Assembly (NCBI RefSeq): GCF_030272615.1
Contig: NC_081413.1
Coordinates: 716,181,867-716,245,866, forward strand
Reading direction: 5' to 3'
Length of the DNA: 64,000 nucleotides
Source: Cryptomeria japonica
Lineage: Eukaryota > Streptophyta > Pinopsida > Cupressales > Cupressaceae
Below are positions 21,904-36,056 of the stretch, in pieces. The position numbers and the translations under genes were made by a program. A model generated the notes under the pieces. That model was not told where the DNA came from. It did not search any database and saw only the letters and a list, made by a program, of their open reading frames with translations. Numbering within the stretch: position 1 is the first letter of the stretch; each line of letters starts with the position of its first letter.

Positions 21904-22423
21904 GTAGGAGATAACTTGAAATTCAATTTCATTTTGATTTCATCCTGAATTTGAGTTTTCAAATACTGAAATGCACATGAAATTAACTGAAATTCACATT
22001 TCTTGAAATGTTAATTTGGAAGAAATAAAATTAATTGAAATGATATGAAATTTGAATTTTGGGAAATGTGAAATGAAATTAGATGAAATTAATTGGAATT
22101 GGAATTTGGGGAATTGGAGGAATAATTAATTAATTTAAATAATTTAAATGAAATTATTTAAACATTAGAAATGAGCTTAAGTAAATAATAAATATTATTT
22201 AACTAAGGAATTAATCGTGATTAATTAAATAATTAATATTTAGAAGAGGGTTAACTGATTAAAATGATTTGAGAATAGAAATAGATATAGTTAGTTTAAT
22301 CAAAATGTGTTGAAGGGTGATGATTAAAAGATATAGTTAGTTTAATCAAATAATTAAATAATTACTTAATTAAATAGAGGAATAATTAGTGTAGGATCAA
22401 TGAGACATTTTTAGGTTTCTACA
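21904..22423 (-). repeat. LTR of the Tat-like element, 5' portion
   Basis: Continuation of the LTR at 11,700-12,264 on the far side of the insertion. Read on the minus strand it begins TGTAGAAACC at 22,423, giving a TGT...ACA LTR of about 1.09 kb in total with TGTAGAAAC/TTGAAACA ends. It is very AT-rich with TTAATTAATT-type runs. Flanking bases TAAAC (22,424-22,428) would be one target duplication; the partner is off-window. Confidence 0.55.
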
Positions 22424-22787
22424 TAAACTATACAAAATTATGAAAAAAAAACTAAAACATTATTATATTAACACTAATTTCTTTGCCCCCTTCTTCTCCT
22501 CGGCTGCTAAACTCCCAGTTAGTGCAAAATGGGGGGAAAATCTTTTTTTGTGACTTATATAACAAAGGGGTTCCAGTCATAACCCCTTTGCCATGCGATC
22601 GCCACGTGACTACCACATTGGTCCAGCTAGAACCCTTCTGATCAAAACGGTTCTGCCCAGATTGTACGAATTAGCTCTAAGTGCGACACCAATCGGTACT
22701 TTTACCCTCTAAACTCTCATTTTTTACCCAAGATAGCTCATATGAACTTTTAGACACATCTATATGAATGTGGAATTTTTCTCCTTA
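22424..22787. other. Unassigned stretch between two retroelement fossils
   Basis: 364 bp. A GTGACTTATATAACAAAGG segment at about 22,549-22,567 resembles a TATA box, and an inverted pair around AAAGGGG...CCCCTTT lies at 22,565-22,592. No gene or repeat boundary could be supported. Confidence 0.3.
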
Positions 22788-23560
22788 TTAGGATCCTTTA
22801 ATTGTAGGCGTTACAACTAGAGCCTTTTTAATAGTCTCAAAGGGTGTTTGACAATCAATTGTACAAGTAAATTTAGAGTCATTTTTCAACAAGGTAAATA
22901 ATGGGTCCACTATCTTAATAAATCCTTCAATGGACCATCTATAATGCCCATCATGTCTTAGGAATCTTTGTTCTTCCTTTTCACATTGTGGTGCAAGTTT
23001 TTGTATAATAAATTCAATTTTTTGGGGATCTAAATTAATCTGTTTTTGGGATATATGATGTTCAAGAACAATGCTCTTAGTCATCATAAGAAGACATTTC
23101 TCATGATTTGATAGTCAATGTTCTCTTTACCACTCTAAAACTTGTTTTAAACTTTGTAGAGATTTATCAAGTATTTTCTCATGAACTATGAAGTTGTCCA
23201 TGTATACCTAGATGCAAGTGGTGGTGACATATACAAAAAAATCTAGAAATCCTCATCGAAAAGTGATTAGGGTATGCAAGGTTTGAAAGAAAAAATCCTT
23301 ATAAGAATATGTTCCCTAGGGATGAGTAAAGGTGGTATTTTATTGGTCCTCAATTGCCACTTGAATGTTATTATAGCAACTAAAACTATCTAAAAAATAA
23401 AAAATAACTTCTAGATAGATTTTCCAAAACTTGATCTATAAATGGAACTAAAAAATGCTATTTGTTGCTTTGTTCAACTCCCTATAGTCCATACAAAGAT
23501 GCAATTTCCTCTTTCTTTTAGAAAAAACATCATTTTAAATCCCTTGTGGAAAATTCTTTT
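22788..23560 (-). pseudogene. Athila-like reverse transcriptase fossil
   Basis: Minus-strand pieces in order: CMDYRELNKAT near 23,500, FLDSFSCYNNIQVAIEDQ near 23,375, VYMDNFIVHEK near 23,215-23,185 (active-site YxDD altered to YMDN), then the open piece 23,087-22,788 (99 codons) with HHISQKQINLDPQKIEFI, FLRHDGHYRWSIEGFIK and FETIKKAL, the RT connection/RNase H entrance. The last block resembles Athila-group RTs. Stops and frame breaks are frequent and no LTRs could be paired. Confidence 0.7.
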
Positions 23561-24327
23561 CACAATAAATTGAAACGTTGATTAAGATCATGCAATTCCT
23601 ACACCAAAAATGCACCTATCTCGACTAAACTTTCACATAGAACTCTCGAAACATATCTAATTGATAAATCCGGTTAAATAAATGAAAAAATGCTACTACA
23701 TAAGCAAAAAATCTAGCAACAATAGAAACAAAATCTAGAGATTATTCAAACAAAATCACTACCTAAACTACAACTCACAAAAGATTGCAAACACTTAAAT
23801 ACTCTAAAAAAAAAATCAACTCCACATATGGGACTGGTCTAAAACACATTTCTACAGTAATTAACCTTACTTCAAGAAAATCAAACAAATTTGAGAACAA
23901 CACCATACAACAATTCCATCAACTATACACTCTAACTTCCACTCCAAACATAAAATATTTTTCATCCACAAGCTCCAATCTACAATGAGCTCTCATACAT
24001 TGAAGAAGACACAAGCACAAAGATTTGTGAGAGAAATATAATAGATGCAATAAATGTCAAAATGATAAACTTCTAATTTTTACATGAAAAGGGCCCATAA
24101 TGGGTACCCAAACTCCCATGCCTCGCTTTGGAATATTCTACAAAGTGATTTCCAATAATAGGTTGCGACAATTTTCATAGTGTTGTCAAAGTGATTTCCA
24201 CTAATAGGTTACGACAATTTTCATAGTGTTGTCATAGTTATCCATGTATTTTGTGAAAACTATAATATGGGGGCAATATTAAATTAACAAAAAAATACTT
24301 GATGATGCTTGTAAATTCTCACAACAG
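23561..24327. other. AT-rich stretch without a gene
   Basis: Nothing recognisable except a 46-bp tandem duplication (next entry). The ORF at 23,785-23,988 is low-complexity Thr/Ser/Lys/Asn-rich and is not called. Confidence 0.5.
24141..24232. repeat. 46-bp tandem duplication
   Basis: Units 24,141-24,186 and 24,187-24,232 both start CAAAGTGATTTCCA and end CATAGTGTTGT with only two visible differences. Confidence 0.8.
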
Positions 24328-24336
24328 AACTATGTT

Positions 24337-26044
24337 TTTTATTAATAAAACAACAAAACAAGGGTGTTGACCCTTGCAAAGACAAGCCAAAAAGGCTACA
24401 TACAACTAGTCAAGAACAGACCTCTGACAACAAAGGCCAAATAGCCCATTTACAGCACACTAGCAAAGCAAATAGTAACCCACCACAAGTGTGGGTAGAA
24501 GTTTCACCCACAACTCGGGGAAGACTTTGGGAAGAAGGGGAAGAATGATCTTTCCTCTGGTGACAAATGACAATTCATGCAATACTATCATTTGGAACAC
24601 CAACACAAGGGAAAGAAAAAGAAATCCCCTTAGCGAGACTGCAAGCACTAGGAGCAGGATGTTGACTAGGTGACAGATCCACAACTGAAGGCTAGAGAAG
24701 AACATGAGAAATAGGTGGAGAAGGGTCCATAGGTCCAAATGGGAACAAACCAATAGCATGAGGTGAAGGAGGATGCACGAGGCTTGAGGAGGCCACACTA
24801 GTAGCAGGAGGTACAACATCATCTTGTGAGGAATCATCACAATCTTGTGAAGAGTCATCAGAAGAAGAATTAGAAGAGAGGACAGTTAGATGATCATCAT
24901 TAGCATCCTTCCACCAAGTGGTAGTCCCTTAATGGTGCGAGAGAGAACAATTTGTGGTCAAGTGGCTAGTAGAGAAGCAAGGACGACAACAGAAGGGGAG
25001 ACCCTCATAATCCAACAACTTAGTTTGTGGCCTATCCCCAACCATAAGAACCACATCCCCAAGAAGAGGTATGAAGATGCTAATATCAATTAGAATGCGT
25101 ATGAATGTAAAAAGACCAATGTTGGAAGTGGTATCATCAACCTTCAAGAAGCGATCGATAGAGTTGCCATTGGCCTCAAAATAGGAATTCTCCCAAAAAT
25201 GAAGGGGAAGGTTGGGAAGATGAACACACACTGGACACACACTAAGTGGTTCAGTAATAGGGTTGAAGTAGGTTGTCTGTGGTTTGGTCGAGAGAGAATG
25301 AACACCCTAAGCCCACAACTTGCTCAACACCAAATAACAGGCAATGGAAGAAACAAAAGAAGCAACAAAAATGACTTTAGCACAAGGAAAAAGCTCAATG
25401 TTACCCAAAACTAAAGGCTTCCAAGACTCAATCACCCATTGATGAAGATCCAGGAGAGAAGGCCAAAACCCAACAAATCTACACACCAACTTGCAGCATT
25501 GGTAGAAATCCACATTTTCCACCACATCTTGGCCACAAACCACAACAGGGGAGGTCTTGGCACAAGTAAGAGGACGAGATTTCCCCTTGGGAGGAAGTAC
25601 AACAGCACAGACAAAGGATTGTCCACAAGCAATAGAAGAAGGCCTTGGAGGAGGGACCCCAACACCAGAGGGCAAAACATTCTCACAAATAGTAGCACCA
25701 CCCACTATCAAACTAGTAGGAGTTGTTGAGGGACCAAGTAACATTGACCAAGCAACAGCATTGGAGGGCACAAAAACCCGAACGTGAGAGGTAGAGCACA
25801 TAGGGAGAAAGTTAGATGAAACCAAAATAACAAACACCAATGCATGAGTAATTGAAGGACTAGGTAACATTGACCCAACAAGAACATCGGAGGGTGCAAC
25901 CCCAATACGAGAACATGCAGGGGGCAAACCAGACGATATCACTATTGTAAAAGTTGGAGTAATTGTTGTCATTTTCAAACCAAACCCAAGTGTTCAAAAC
26001 AAGTGCATAAGCGAGAGTGGGAGCCATTTGTTGTCTCACACCCT
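24337..26044 (-). mobile_element. Complete ORF1-only LINE insertion ('half-LINE'), minus copy
   Basis: Flanked by the 9-bp duplication AACTATGTT at 24,328-24,336 and 26,045-26,053. On the minus strand it begins about 20 bp before the ATG of an ORF1-like frame and ends, after the zinc-knuckle protein, in CAACACCCTTGTTTTGTTG then TTTTATTAATAAAA directly at the duplication. The second copy at 27,571-30,714 has the same start and the same 3' tail. There is no endonuclease or RT region. Because both the 5' start and the 3' end are present, this is not a 5'-truncated LINE. Confidence 0.85.
24460..26023 (-). pseudogene. L1-type ORF1 protein (DUF4283-like plus CCHC), minus copy
   Basis: ATG at 26,023 (start MAPTLAYALVL). 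Pieces in order: a hydrophobic, low-complexity N-terminal part; a DUF4283-like RNA-binding segment in the piece 25,978-25,307 (VCRFVGFWPSLLDLHQWV, then KPLVLGNIELFPCAK, then VASF); the linker 25,240-24,929 (VHLPNLPLHFWENSYFEA, then LLDYEGLPFCCRPCFSTSH, a degenerate CCHC knuckle). The C-terminal part, Ser/Pro-rich, reads to about 24,460. Several frame breaks. In plant L1 elements this protein coats element RNA. Confidence 0.75.
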
Positions 26045-26053
26045 AACTATGTT

Positions 26054-27553
26054 GGTATTTAATTTAATAGTGGCAAATATTTGATTTTGTTTGAGCTCGG
26101 TTCACATTTATTCACAACTTAACTAGTAAATGAATTATTAACCAACATATTGGTAGTTAAATTATTTAATACTTAATTTGTCAAAAAATGTGAATTGAGT
26201 CCAAACAAAATTAACTATTAAATGTAATATTTTCCTTAGCTTCTTAAATTAACCCACAAGTAAAAATGATGATTTATATCAATCTCGGACTTATTATTTT
26301 TAGAAAGGAAATATGACACATTGATCGCATGTTTACTTTTCTATACTAATTTTCTCAATATTATAAAATTTCCCCATGTGCAATCCACACATAAAATATC
26401 TAGCCCAATTTACATACACATTTATAAGTTACCCCAAATAAATATTTAATGTGGCAAAACATATCTCCTAAGCATGGACCACAAATAAATTGTTATTTCA
26501 CATAATTAACTTAGTCTAATGTTATGCACAACGTACAAAACCTATTTCTAACAAGATTGCCATTGCAACAAATTAAAAAAATTTAAAGTGAGATATCCAA
26601 AGCCTAGAAGACAATGAGTTTGATCTACTAAAACCCATATATTTCAATCACATCCAAGCTTAGCACATACTACCTATCAACTAGAATGTTTGAGAAGTGA
26701 GGAATTTGGATGAAAAGATAGTTGTAGAACTTGAAAGAACACAAGAGTGGATGAAGAAAACTACTAAAAAATCAAGTGCAAAACCTCTAAAGACAAAAGG
26801 AACTGTAGAACAACAAGGAGAAGAGCAAATGAAACCTTCCTCCTCCCACCCTACATTATTAACTAGCTCTCAATCCATAGTTGGAGATGGAAGAGATGAT
26901 GTCATGTCATTTTTTGGTTAATACCAACATTCTTGGGAGGTTCCAACATCCTTAAAGAATTTCAAAATTCTTAGAAAGGATCGTTGAGGCATTTATGGCT
27001 TTATTTAGACTTATTAAAGATAAGTGGCTCATTTTGATATTTTTCAAGGAACAAGGTATGAAGATATGGAATATATATTTTTCCTTTCTATAAACAAGTT
27101 AATTAGTAACTAGCTACTCTAGCATCACATGTAGCACTAGAACTCAGAAGTTGCATGTTGTAACTCCCAAGGGGCCAATATTAGTTAGAAAGGTGTTAAA
27201 TGAGAGGAATAAATTAGATTTTTTTTAAAAGCACCTAAAGTGTATGAGGAAAAGTTTGAATGCTCGAGTGGTTAATAACAATTACAATTATTATTATAAG
27301 TGTAAAAAATTTGTTTTCCATGCAAGTTGTCATAGTGGAGGTTACTTTCTAAATTTTGTCAAGAATCTTGCAACGGTCATAATGGGGGCCTATTTTGAAG
27401 GGAAGTTGATGAAATTAATATTAATTTATATACTTTTCTAGGAAGGGATCATTTATATTTAGCCCTCTACATGATTGCAATAAATTTTACATTCTAGGCA
27501 TCTCTTTTCATCTTGTAAAAACTCCATCAAAATATGTTTAGACAATGTGTTCA
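26054..27553. other. AT-rich spacer between the two half-LINEs
   Basis: 1.5 kb. A plus-strand frame at 26,697-26,921 (74 codons, Lys/Glu-rich, QEWMKKTTKKSSAK) is the only protein-like piece; it has no recognisable family and no context, so it is not called as a gene. Confidence 0.4.
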
Positions 27554-27588
27554 ACAAATAAATTTATGTAATTGGCTTGAGTTTGAAA

Positions 27589-29288
<1,700 letters not shown>

Positions 29289-29337
29289 GTTGCCAGTTTG
29301 ACAAGCTTTTTCCTTTTCGCCTATCCAACCTCGTTTT

Positions 29338-30612
29338 TGTTAGACTTGTGTGGATATTGTCATTGATGTCAAACCTGGCTATCTGGTTAGAACTGGATGG
29401 TGTATGTTGTTGAAGCAATTTTGGTGTTGTTGGTTGAGCATCAATGTGATATGAAGCAATAAGGCATAGTTAATCTATTGGAGTTATTTCTGTAAGATCC
29501 TCATCTCTGAAATCTTGAGTTGTTCTTATTTTGGTTTGTATCATATTTTGGTATCAATAGTGTGTGTTTCGGTATCAGTTATATTAGGTATATCTGATTG
29601 TGTCTATCATGGTTCATGTATTTGGCATTTGTGGTATCCATTTTTCAGAGTTAGGAGTTGGAGTTTTGTGCTTATGGGTTCGTGTCTAGTGGACCCCTGT
29701 TCTATTCTGGTAATTAAGGTATATTAAATAAATAAAGGAAGTGTGTAGAAGATCAAGTGAATGTTGACTTTGTTATCATGTTCTTTTTGGTTTAGGCTTT
29801 ATTGGATAACATGTTCATCCAAGTAGCATATTATTGTGTAAATCATTTGTGCTTGACCAACATATTATCTTGGTGTATGCTCTTTTTGGTATACATACAT
29901 ACATATATGTGTCTGTGTGTGTGTGTATGCAAGGTGTGGTATGGTGGATGTGAGTGGAGGATGTATATGATTTAGTAGAGTTAGAGAAGTGCGAGTTATG
30001 GATAGTGAAGCAATTGCAGTAATAGGAGCACCGAAGGAATACATATAGAAGAGTCTGTAGACAGTGTTGCAATAATCCTTTATCGGATATGTTGCAAGTG
30101 ATTGGTTCGGCTGAGTAGTGCAATAATCCCTTACCAGATTTGCTACAGGTGATTATGGAGACTGAAATAGTGATCTCTTACCAAATCTGTTGTGAGTTTT
30201 GTGAGTTGTTATCTGAGCTTAATCTAGAACTGACCTCATGCATTAGGAGATGCATTTTTTTCTCAATTCAATCTCTTTATATTGTAGTGAGCATTCTGGT
30301 AGTGAGCTTCTTTTGTAATCTAGCAATGAGCCAACCGATAGTGAGTCATCCCATTTTGTAAACACCATATGATTAGTTATATTATCTTGAAAGCTAACAC
30401 TCTCCATGGTTTTTCCCATTTGGGTTTTCCATGTATAAAATCTGGTGTTCCATTTGTGATTGTGTTATTTTTTTATTCTGCATTTGCTATTTCTTGTTGA
30501 TGAGCTTAATTGATGAAATTAATACATCAGAAAAGTTTTAGTTGTTGTAGAAATATCGATTCAAACCCCCCTCCCCCCTCTCAGTATTTCGATCCATTCA
30601 ACCAATTCAATA
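29338..30612 (+). mobile_element. Solo LTR in the 3' part of the plus half-LINE
   Basis: Starts TGTTAGACTTGTG and is flanked by GTTTT at 29,333-29,337 and 30,613-30,617. The end reads CAATTCAATA (probably CA decayed to TA). The 3' part has CATGTATAAAATCTGG and a C-rich run CCCCCCTCCCCCCTCTC, a combination common at the end of plant Copia-type LTRs. Removing it restores continuity of the half-LINE 3' end with the minus copy, which supports the boundaries. Superfamily is inferred only. Confidence 0.65.
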
Positions 30613-30731
30613 GTTTTTCCAGAGCTTGCTCCCCTGTTTGTTGTATCTCTTACTTCCCAAGGGTTGTTGTATTAAGGGTGAACACCCTTGTTCTTGTTGC
30701 TATTTTAATCAAAAACAAATAAATTTATGTA

Positions 30732-33138
30732 GACAAAAATCCATTAAATATTAGTGACTAATAGAAGATACTCCCTTTTTAAGTTTTTAAATATTATAAG
30801 ATGAAACTCATTTAATACATGAGGGAATTCTCATCTAAAAATTGCTACAAAGCTTCATGGGATTATAGTTTCAACTAGTTTTTGGTGCATATATTTACAA
30901 GTGGTAGATTGCACTTTGACTTCGATTTGTTGTAAGTTTTTTACTATTATTTGATGTTCATTTTTCTATTCTATCATTTCCTAAGACCATTATTTTGTAT
31001 ATGTGTGTTTCATAGTACAATTTGATGTCATTTAGTAGTGTTACAAGTAGTATTCCAATGAGATTGTCAATTTATATTTAGCTGTATTGTTGCTATAGAT
31101 TACATATTTCTATGATTTATTGTTGATAATGTTATGACTCATTACAATACATCTTGATGTAAAAATTAGACTTATACCATATACAAATTTTAGAGTTCAT
31201 ATGTTTTATTTCTATGTTTATCTGTGAAATCTAGTGCAATAAAAGTAAGGGTAATGACTACTAATAACATTATTTTATAATACAAAGGAATCAAAGTTAA
31301 AGAGAGAAGCTTGGTCTGAAAAAACTAGTTAGAATTTGAAGAGACAAGCATAATGAGACAATTCATCGAAAAGGGTAAAAGTTGGCCCTAGAATTATTTT
31401 TAACTAGTCAAATACCATTTTGGCTAAATTTCCCATCAAAAGTTTTGGATCATATAGCAAGGCAACAAGCTAAATCACGGATAGATAAAAATACAAATCT
31501 AGTAGAATGAATTAAAACATAAATATGTATTGTTGTTTAGATAGATCACATATATTTATTAAATTGATGCTAAATAGATAACTACAAGAAAATAATGGTT
31601 CATTCATGTTTTGGACAAATGACACACAAGTAGGGATACAAGGGAAGGCACTAAAAAGTATCTCGTCTATGAACTCACCAGTATACAAATAGTGTTAGCT
31701 TAATATTTTAGAGCACTAATTATGGAGGATTAAGACATACTCATTGTCCACTATCCCACCTCAAGGTATTTGGGGCTAACTACTCATCAGTACATTAGAT
31801 AATACCTATGGCTTAAGGTTGCCTAGATTTAGGCAATAAAAAACCTTGATAGATTTGACAATATACCTATAGATTCATGACAACTTGTAGTTGTATACAA
31901 AGGTTATCTAAGGCCTGGGTACTGGAGCAAAAATACTCCTCAATTTTTTATACTTTATGGGAATCCAATACAACCAAAAACTTTTGAAGATATTTAAAAC
32001 TCCATGACATAAGGTTTCTAACCTTGAAAAAATAACTAAAGGAAAAAAAATATAAGAACTTGGGTACGACATAATGTGACTATGGTTGTATCTAATTTAT
32101 GAAAACTAGGCTCCCTCTAGGGCGAGGTGAGAACATACTACATATAGTCATGAATGGTCCCAAATTGAGGATTTTGCTTACCACAATAACCCTAAACGGG
32201 TTATGATACCACTTGCATTGAACCTACTTAATAAAATAAGGTAAACACACAAAAATGAAAAAGAAACGAATTTTATTATCTTTATACTACCAAATTGATG
32301 GGACAATCTCCAAATACAAAATACACTCTAGTTACAAATTATCTAAAATGCTCTCATTTGAGAAGTCATTATGCTATATACAGTACTCCCAAAGGCAACT
32401 AATACAATCGCATGCATGTGGGATAATTACTTTGTTCTCACAACTAGTGGAATGACTTATAAAGCATATTTATTAATATTGGCCAAGAAATATTTCAAAG
32501 CATATACACTCAACTAATACTTATAAATTGCTAATTTATTAGAATGTAAGAAACTTGTTCAAATTGAATATTTTTTTTTTTACATAAATATAAACTTCTT
32601 AAACATAAAAGATGAACTTTGGCCAATTTTATTTTCACAAAATAACCGTAAGAAATAAACCAATGCAATAAACAAAGGTATATTCTTGTTGAAGCCATTC
32701 ATTCATACGTTTGGTAGTAATAAATGTAAAATTATTGACCTTGCCAAGAACTGAACACCCTATTCTTATTAGATTGCCTTAGTTAAACAAATACATTTAG
32801 GGGTAACTAAACTATAAAAATTAAATTAAAAATAGCCTATGTTACAAACATTCTTAGATTAAACATAAGCACATGCTGATTAATAGAAATCCCTTGACAA
32901 TTAACATGAACTCAGGAAACTTGATTGTGTCAAATAATCGAAGGACTCAAAGTTGAAATGGTCTTTTGTATTATTCGAGTTTCTAAGCCCTCCAGCATAG
33001 CCTTCATAAAGTGAAACTCTCTTCTGTTAAATCACTTCATATAATTCTTATTTTTTAAAAATAAAGCAAGCATATGCTGGGCTCTTCGCCCATACATATC
33101 AGATAATGAAAACTCTGGGAATTTGATTTTGCGACATA
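30732..33138. other. AT-rich intergenic stretch
   Basis: 2.4 kb without recognisable gene or repeat pair on either strand. A minus-strand TGGTATCATAACCC at 32,199-32,212 resembles the initiator-tRNA primer site of Copia elements, but no LTR could be matched to it. Confidence 0.4.
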
Positions 33139-33588
33139 TTTATTGAACACCATGCTTGGTACATACAAAGGGAAGGATTGTGTTTTAGTTTTACACGTCT
33201 CTCATGCTTTCCTATCATGTTGACAATTTGTCCTCGCAATATTCCTGCCATTGACAGTTTTCCTCTTTAAATTCCTGATGCACTTTAGACTCTCAATGCT
33301 CGAGACGAATAGTTGTTCAAAGTAAAAAGTAAGGGCCGTCGGCGGAAATTCATCAACGTTCAAATAGAGAAAACCGGTTCTCCGTGAATTGGTAGTATTT
33401 CCATTATGGTAATGAACAAGTCAAAAGCACCTTTAATCACAGGCGATAGAAAATGGACCCCCAAAATTGTGAAAAAATTCATGGCCTAATGAAGGAAATT
33501 TGAGCTCTTTCTGCTTAAGCATGGCTAACTGAGACCAATTTTGCAATTAAATGGTAAATTCAAAACAGGATCCGACTCATCAAGCATC
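33139..33588 (-). other. Probable 3' UTR and poly(A) signal of the E2 gene
   Basis: On the minus strand about 450 bp follow the E2 stop codon to an AATAAA at 33,144-33,139. No retroelement signature is seen. The length suits a plant 3' UTR; the actual cleavage site cannot be seen. Confidence 0.4.
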
Positions 33589-34182
33589 TCACAAGAGAAG
33601 TCTTTTGACGTCTTTGAAGCTAGCAGACAAGGCATCCAGAAACATACCTGTAGAACCAACAGAAACAACAAACATGAAAACTTGAAGAACAAAACACTTT
33701 CATCGGCTGCAGTATGGGTAAAAGTATTCCAACTTTATGATATAAAAAAATATATATAGAAAAAAATACATTTAAATATTAATCATTGAAAATTTTGAAA
33801 AATACAGACAATTTGGATATATTTTATGTCAAAGAATGACTAATGCCAAAACAGGGAAATGATCAAAAAACCATTAGGCTTACACAAAGTTTCCTTGAAA
33901 CATTACTTAAGGAATGGAGCATCTGCAAAACATTGTATACCAAATATATTGCCTACCTCCAATACGATCATCGTAGACTCTATTATCAGCTGATAATGTT
34001 AAGCTCATTTGAGTGACAGTGGATACTTTCCCTTGCCCTGAAAAGAAATATAATTAGTTACTGCATGTCTATCTTGGGATGAAAATAAAAGATATCATTT
34101 TTAGCTTAACCAACAGCATACCATTAGAATCTTCTTCCCACACAACCACTTTATTGCCTCTTCCCACAGCCAAGATACAGGC
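33589..34182 (-). CDS. LTA3: Last three exons of a mitochondrial pyruvate dehydrogenase E2 (acetyltransferase) gene, catalytic motif altered
   Basis: Minus-strand exons 34,182-34,122 (61 bp), 34,037-33,957 (81 bp) and 33,647-33,589 (59 bp, TGA stop). Each intron has GT and AG ends and the phases join without a break. Exon 1 reads ACILAVGRGNKVVVWEE, exon 2 VSTVTQMSLTLSADNRVYDD, exon 3 FLDALSASFKDVKRLLL then stop. This is the C-terminus of the 2-oxoacid dehydrogenase acyltransferase domain, closest in my memory to the plant LTA3 type of pyruvate dehydrogenase E2, which moves acetyl groups from lipoamide to CoA. The family motif DHxxxDG reads DNRVYDD: catalytic His is Asn, Gly is Asp. Upstream exons were not found up to 45 kb. 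It may be a decaying duplicate, a non-catalytic paralogue, or the end of a gene with a very long intron. Confidence 0.8.
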
Positions 34183-34700
34183 CTGTAAACCAGTTAATTC
34201 TCTCATTACGAATGCTAGAAATAGTTAAAAGATTCTTAGAAATACAGGCATTGTAAACAAATACACTCCGTTATTGACATTTTCTAATGAATAATGAAAA
34301 CATGAAAAGAAGAAATGTTTATCTTGTTTACAAGGAAATACTTTAAAAAAAAACATATGTTCCATCAAGCTTCTGAATCGAGATTGCAGGGGCCAGGGTG
34401 ACACATTGTAGCTTCTGGGAGGCAATTTTCCAGGGTACGGAAATTAAAAAATAAAGGTGAACTTTTATAATATAGAAAAACTTTAAATATTCATATGCTA
34501 ATACATTCACAATATTCATTATGTAATCATATTATGAAATGTTAGAGTTGAATTGAGAATTCTCACAAGTTGAGATGCAAATTTAACAACATTTCAATGC
34601 CTAATCATTTGAGTTTTGTTGGTTGCCTGATCGTTTGAGTTTTGTTGGTTGAAAATTTTGTATATTGGGAAGATGTGCAAAATTGTGGTTTCAGCCACAG
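34183..34700. other. Intron or flank upstream of the E2 exons
   Basis: About 500 bp of AT-rich sequence. The ORF at 34,425-34,225 on the minus strand has no recognisable match and no splice context, so it is not called. Confidence 0.35.
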
Positions 34701-34966
34701 CATGTGAATGTAAAACTCTCCTAATTTAAGGGAAGACTCCTCCTTTTAACTAAACACTAATCTAATTTGAGTGGGACAACGTCCTTTTCTCTTTTTTCAT
34801 AAAAGATGATATTCTTTCCTCTTCCTAGGAAAGAAATAACAGTTTTGAAAACAAATACAACAGCTTAAAGAAATGATAAGAATGCTTAAAATAAAAAGGA
34901 AGTGAAGTTTCCATGAAAGCCCAAAGTCTTCCGTCACTTCCCCTGGGACAGGGACATAGAAACAAA

Positions 34967-35345
34967 GCACAAAGTCTTGAGTTCCCACTATCTTATCTAC
35001 CTTTTCAGAATAATAAAACAAAAACAATGAACAGCATATAACAACACAAAGTCTACAAGTATGATGCACCTTCAAATGGGAACAACCACAAGCACAAAGT
35101 CTTGTAACTTTTCTCAGATTTTAACTAATAACTAAACAAATTCAACCCTCACTATTTGCAGCACAAAGTCTGCAAACAATCAGATTGAAGCTCCTCTCAA
35201 CAACTTCACTACAATAATCTCAAATAAATATAAAGCACTATGCCACTATGACACAAGAACACAATGAACACAAAGTCCGAAACTCACAATCTTCTTCATA
35301 TTACTTGAGAAAAACAATTTTACAAGTGCAAAGCTCAAAGTCTTT
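34967..35345 (-). repeat. Six AGACTTTGTG words downstream of a TATA box
   Basis: On the plus strand CACAAAGTCT or a one-base variant occurs near 34,968, 35,046, 35,095, 35,162, 35,269 and 35,336. They lie within 450 bp after the minus-strand TATA box, at uneven 50-107-bp intervals. Confidence 0.65.
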
Positions 35346-36056
35346 ATGATTGCAAATTTTTGCAGAGTTTTTTTGCTTGCTAGAAAAATAAAAATTACAT
35401 AGAGCACCCTCCTGTATATATAAGAGAGGGCTGAGAGCAAAAAGTGGGAGAAGTCTAACTAACTGAGACTTATTCCAAAACTAACTATGACTTATTCTAA
35501 ATTACAATTTTATTGTCTTTCGACTTATAATTTGTTTACATGCAATTACAAGTTATAAGAATGCAAGTAATGTGACTACTTGCAATTACATCTTTTGACA
35601 TTACATATAATTTGTCAAAACTAAATTACAAATGCATAATTGAAACTAATCTAAGTGTCTGAGACACGACTTTATTTACATCATCCTCTATCTAAGAGGT
35701 TTTCATGCTGCTGGCATTTGAAGTATTCAAGATCAGTGAAAGTGGAACAACAACTTGCATCATTTGACCATGAATGGTGACCTCATGAAGATCAACCACT
35801 GAACTTGAAGATAATTAACATTCTTCATTGGCTATTGTGACAACGAAAGTCACTGCTTTTTACCACATAGCACTACTACAATGCATTCTTCTGCTACATT
35901 ACTTCTTCATTTGTCAAGTCTTCTCTGCTTCATGGTTCATGCCATTTTGACCCTCTATGCATATGACAGCATACTCTTTCATTTGACATCATTTCTGCCA
36001 TCAACATATGACAGCAGTGGCTTTTTCTTGCTGTCCTTTCATATGCATTGAGATCT

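Larger units (their letters stand above)
2735..22423 (-). mobile_element. Tat-like Ty3/Gypsy element, interrupted by two nested insertions
   Basis: Minus-strand order from right to left: LTR (22,423-21,904, then 12,264-11,700 after an intervening 9.6-kb insertion), primer site at 11,697, a 3-kb leader, gag, protease, G-patch/linker, RT, and the start of RNase H at 2,735, where element A is inserted. Integrase and the 3' LTR must lie left of the window if they survive. The RT active site YVDDFLAKS and an RNase H segment reading WKLYFDGA fit the plant Tat lineage. Every coding part has stops or frameshifts, so this is a fossil. Confidence 0.75.

Noticed and set aside
32199-32212. Minus-strand TGGTATCATAACCC as a Copia primer site
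   Set aside because: No LTR end or partner LTR could be found on either side.
34797-35440. Minus-strand ORFs of 92 and 64 codons near the E2 exons as upstream exons
   Set aside because: No similarity to the E2 domain, wrong content, and they lie among AGACTTTGTG repeats downstream of a TATA box.
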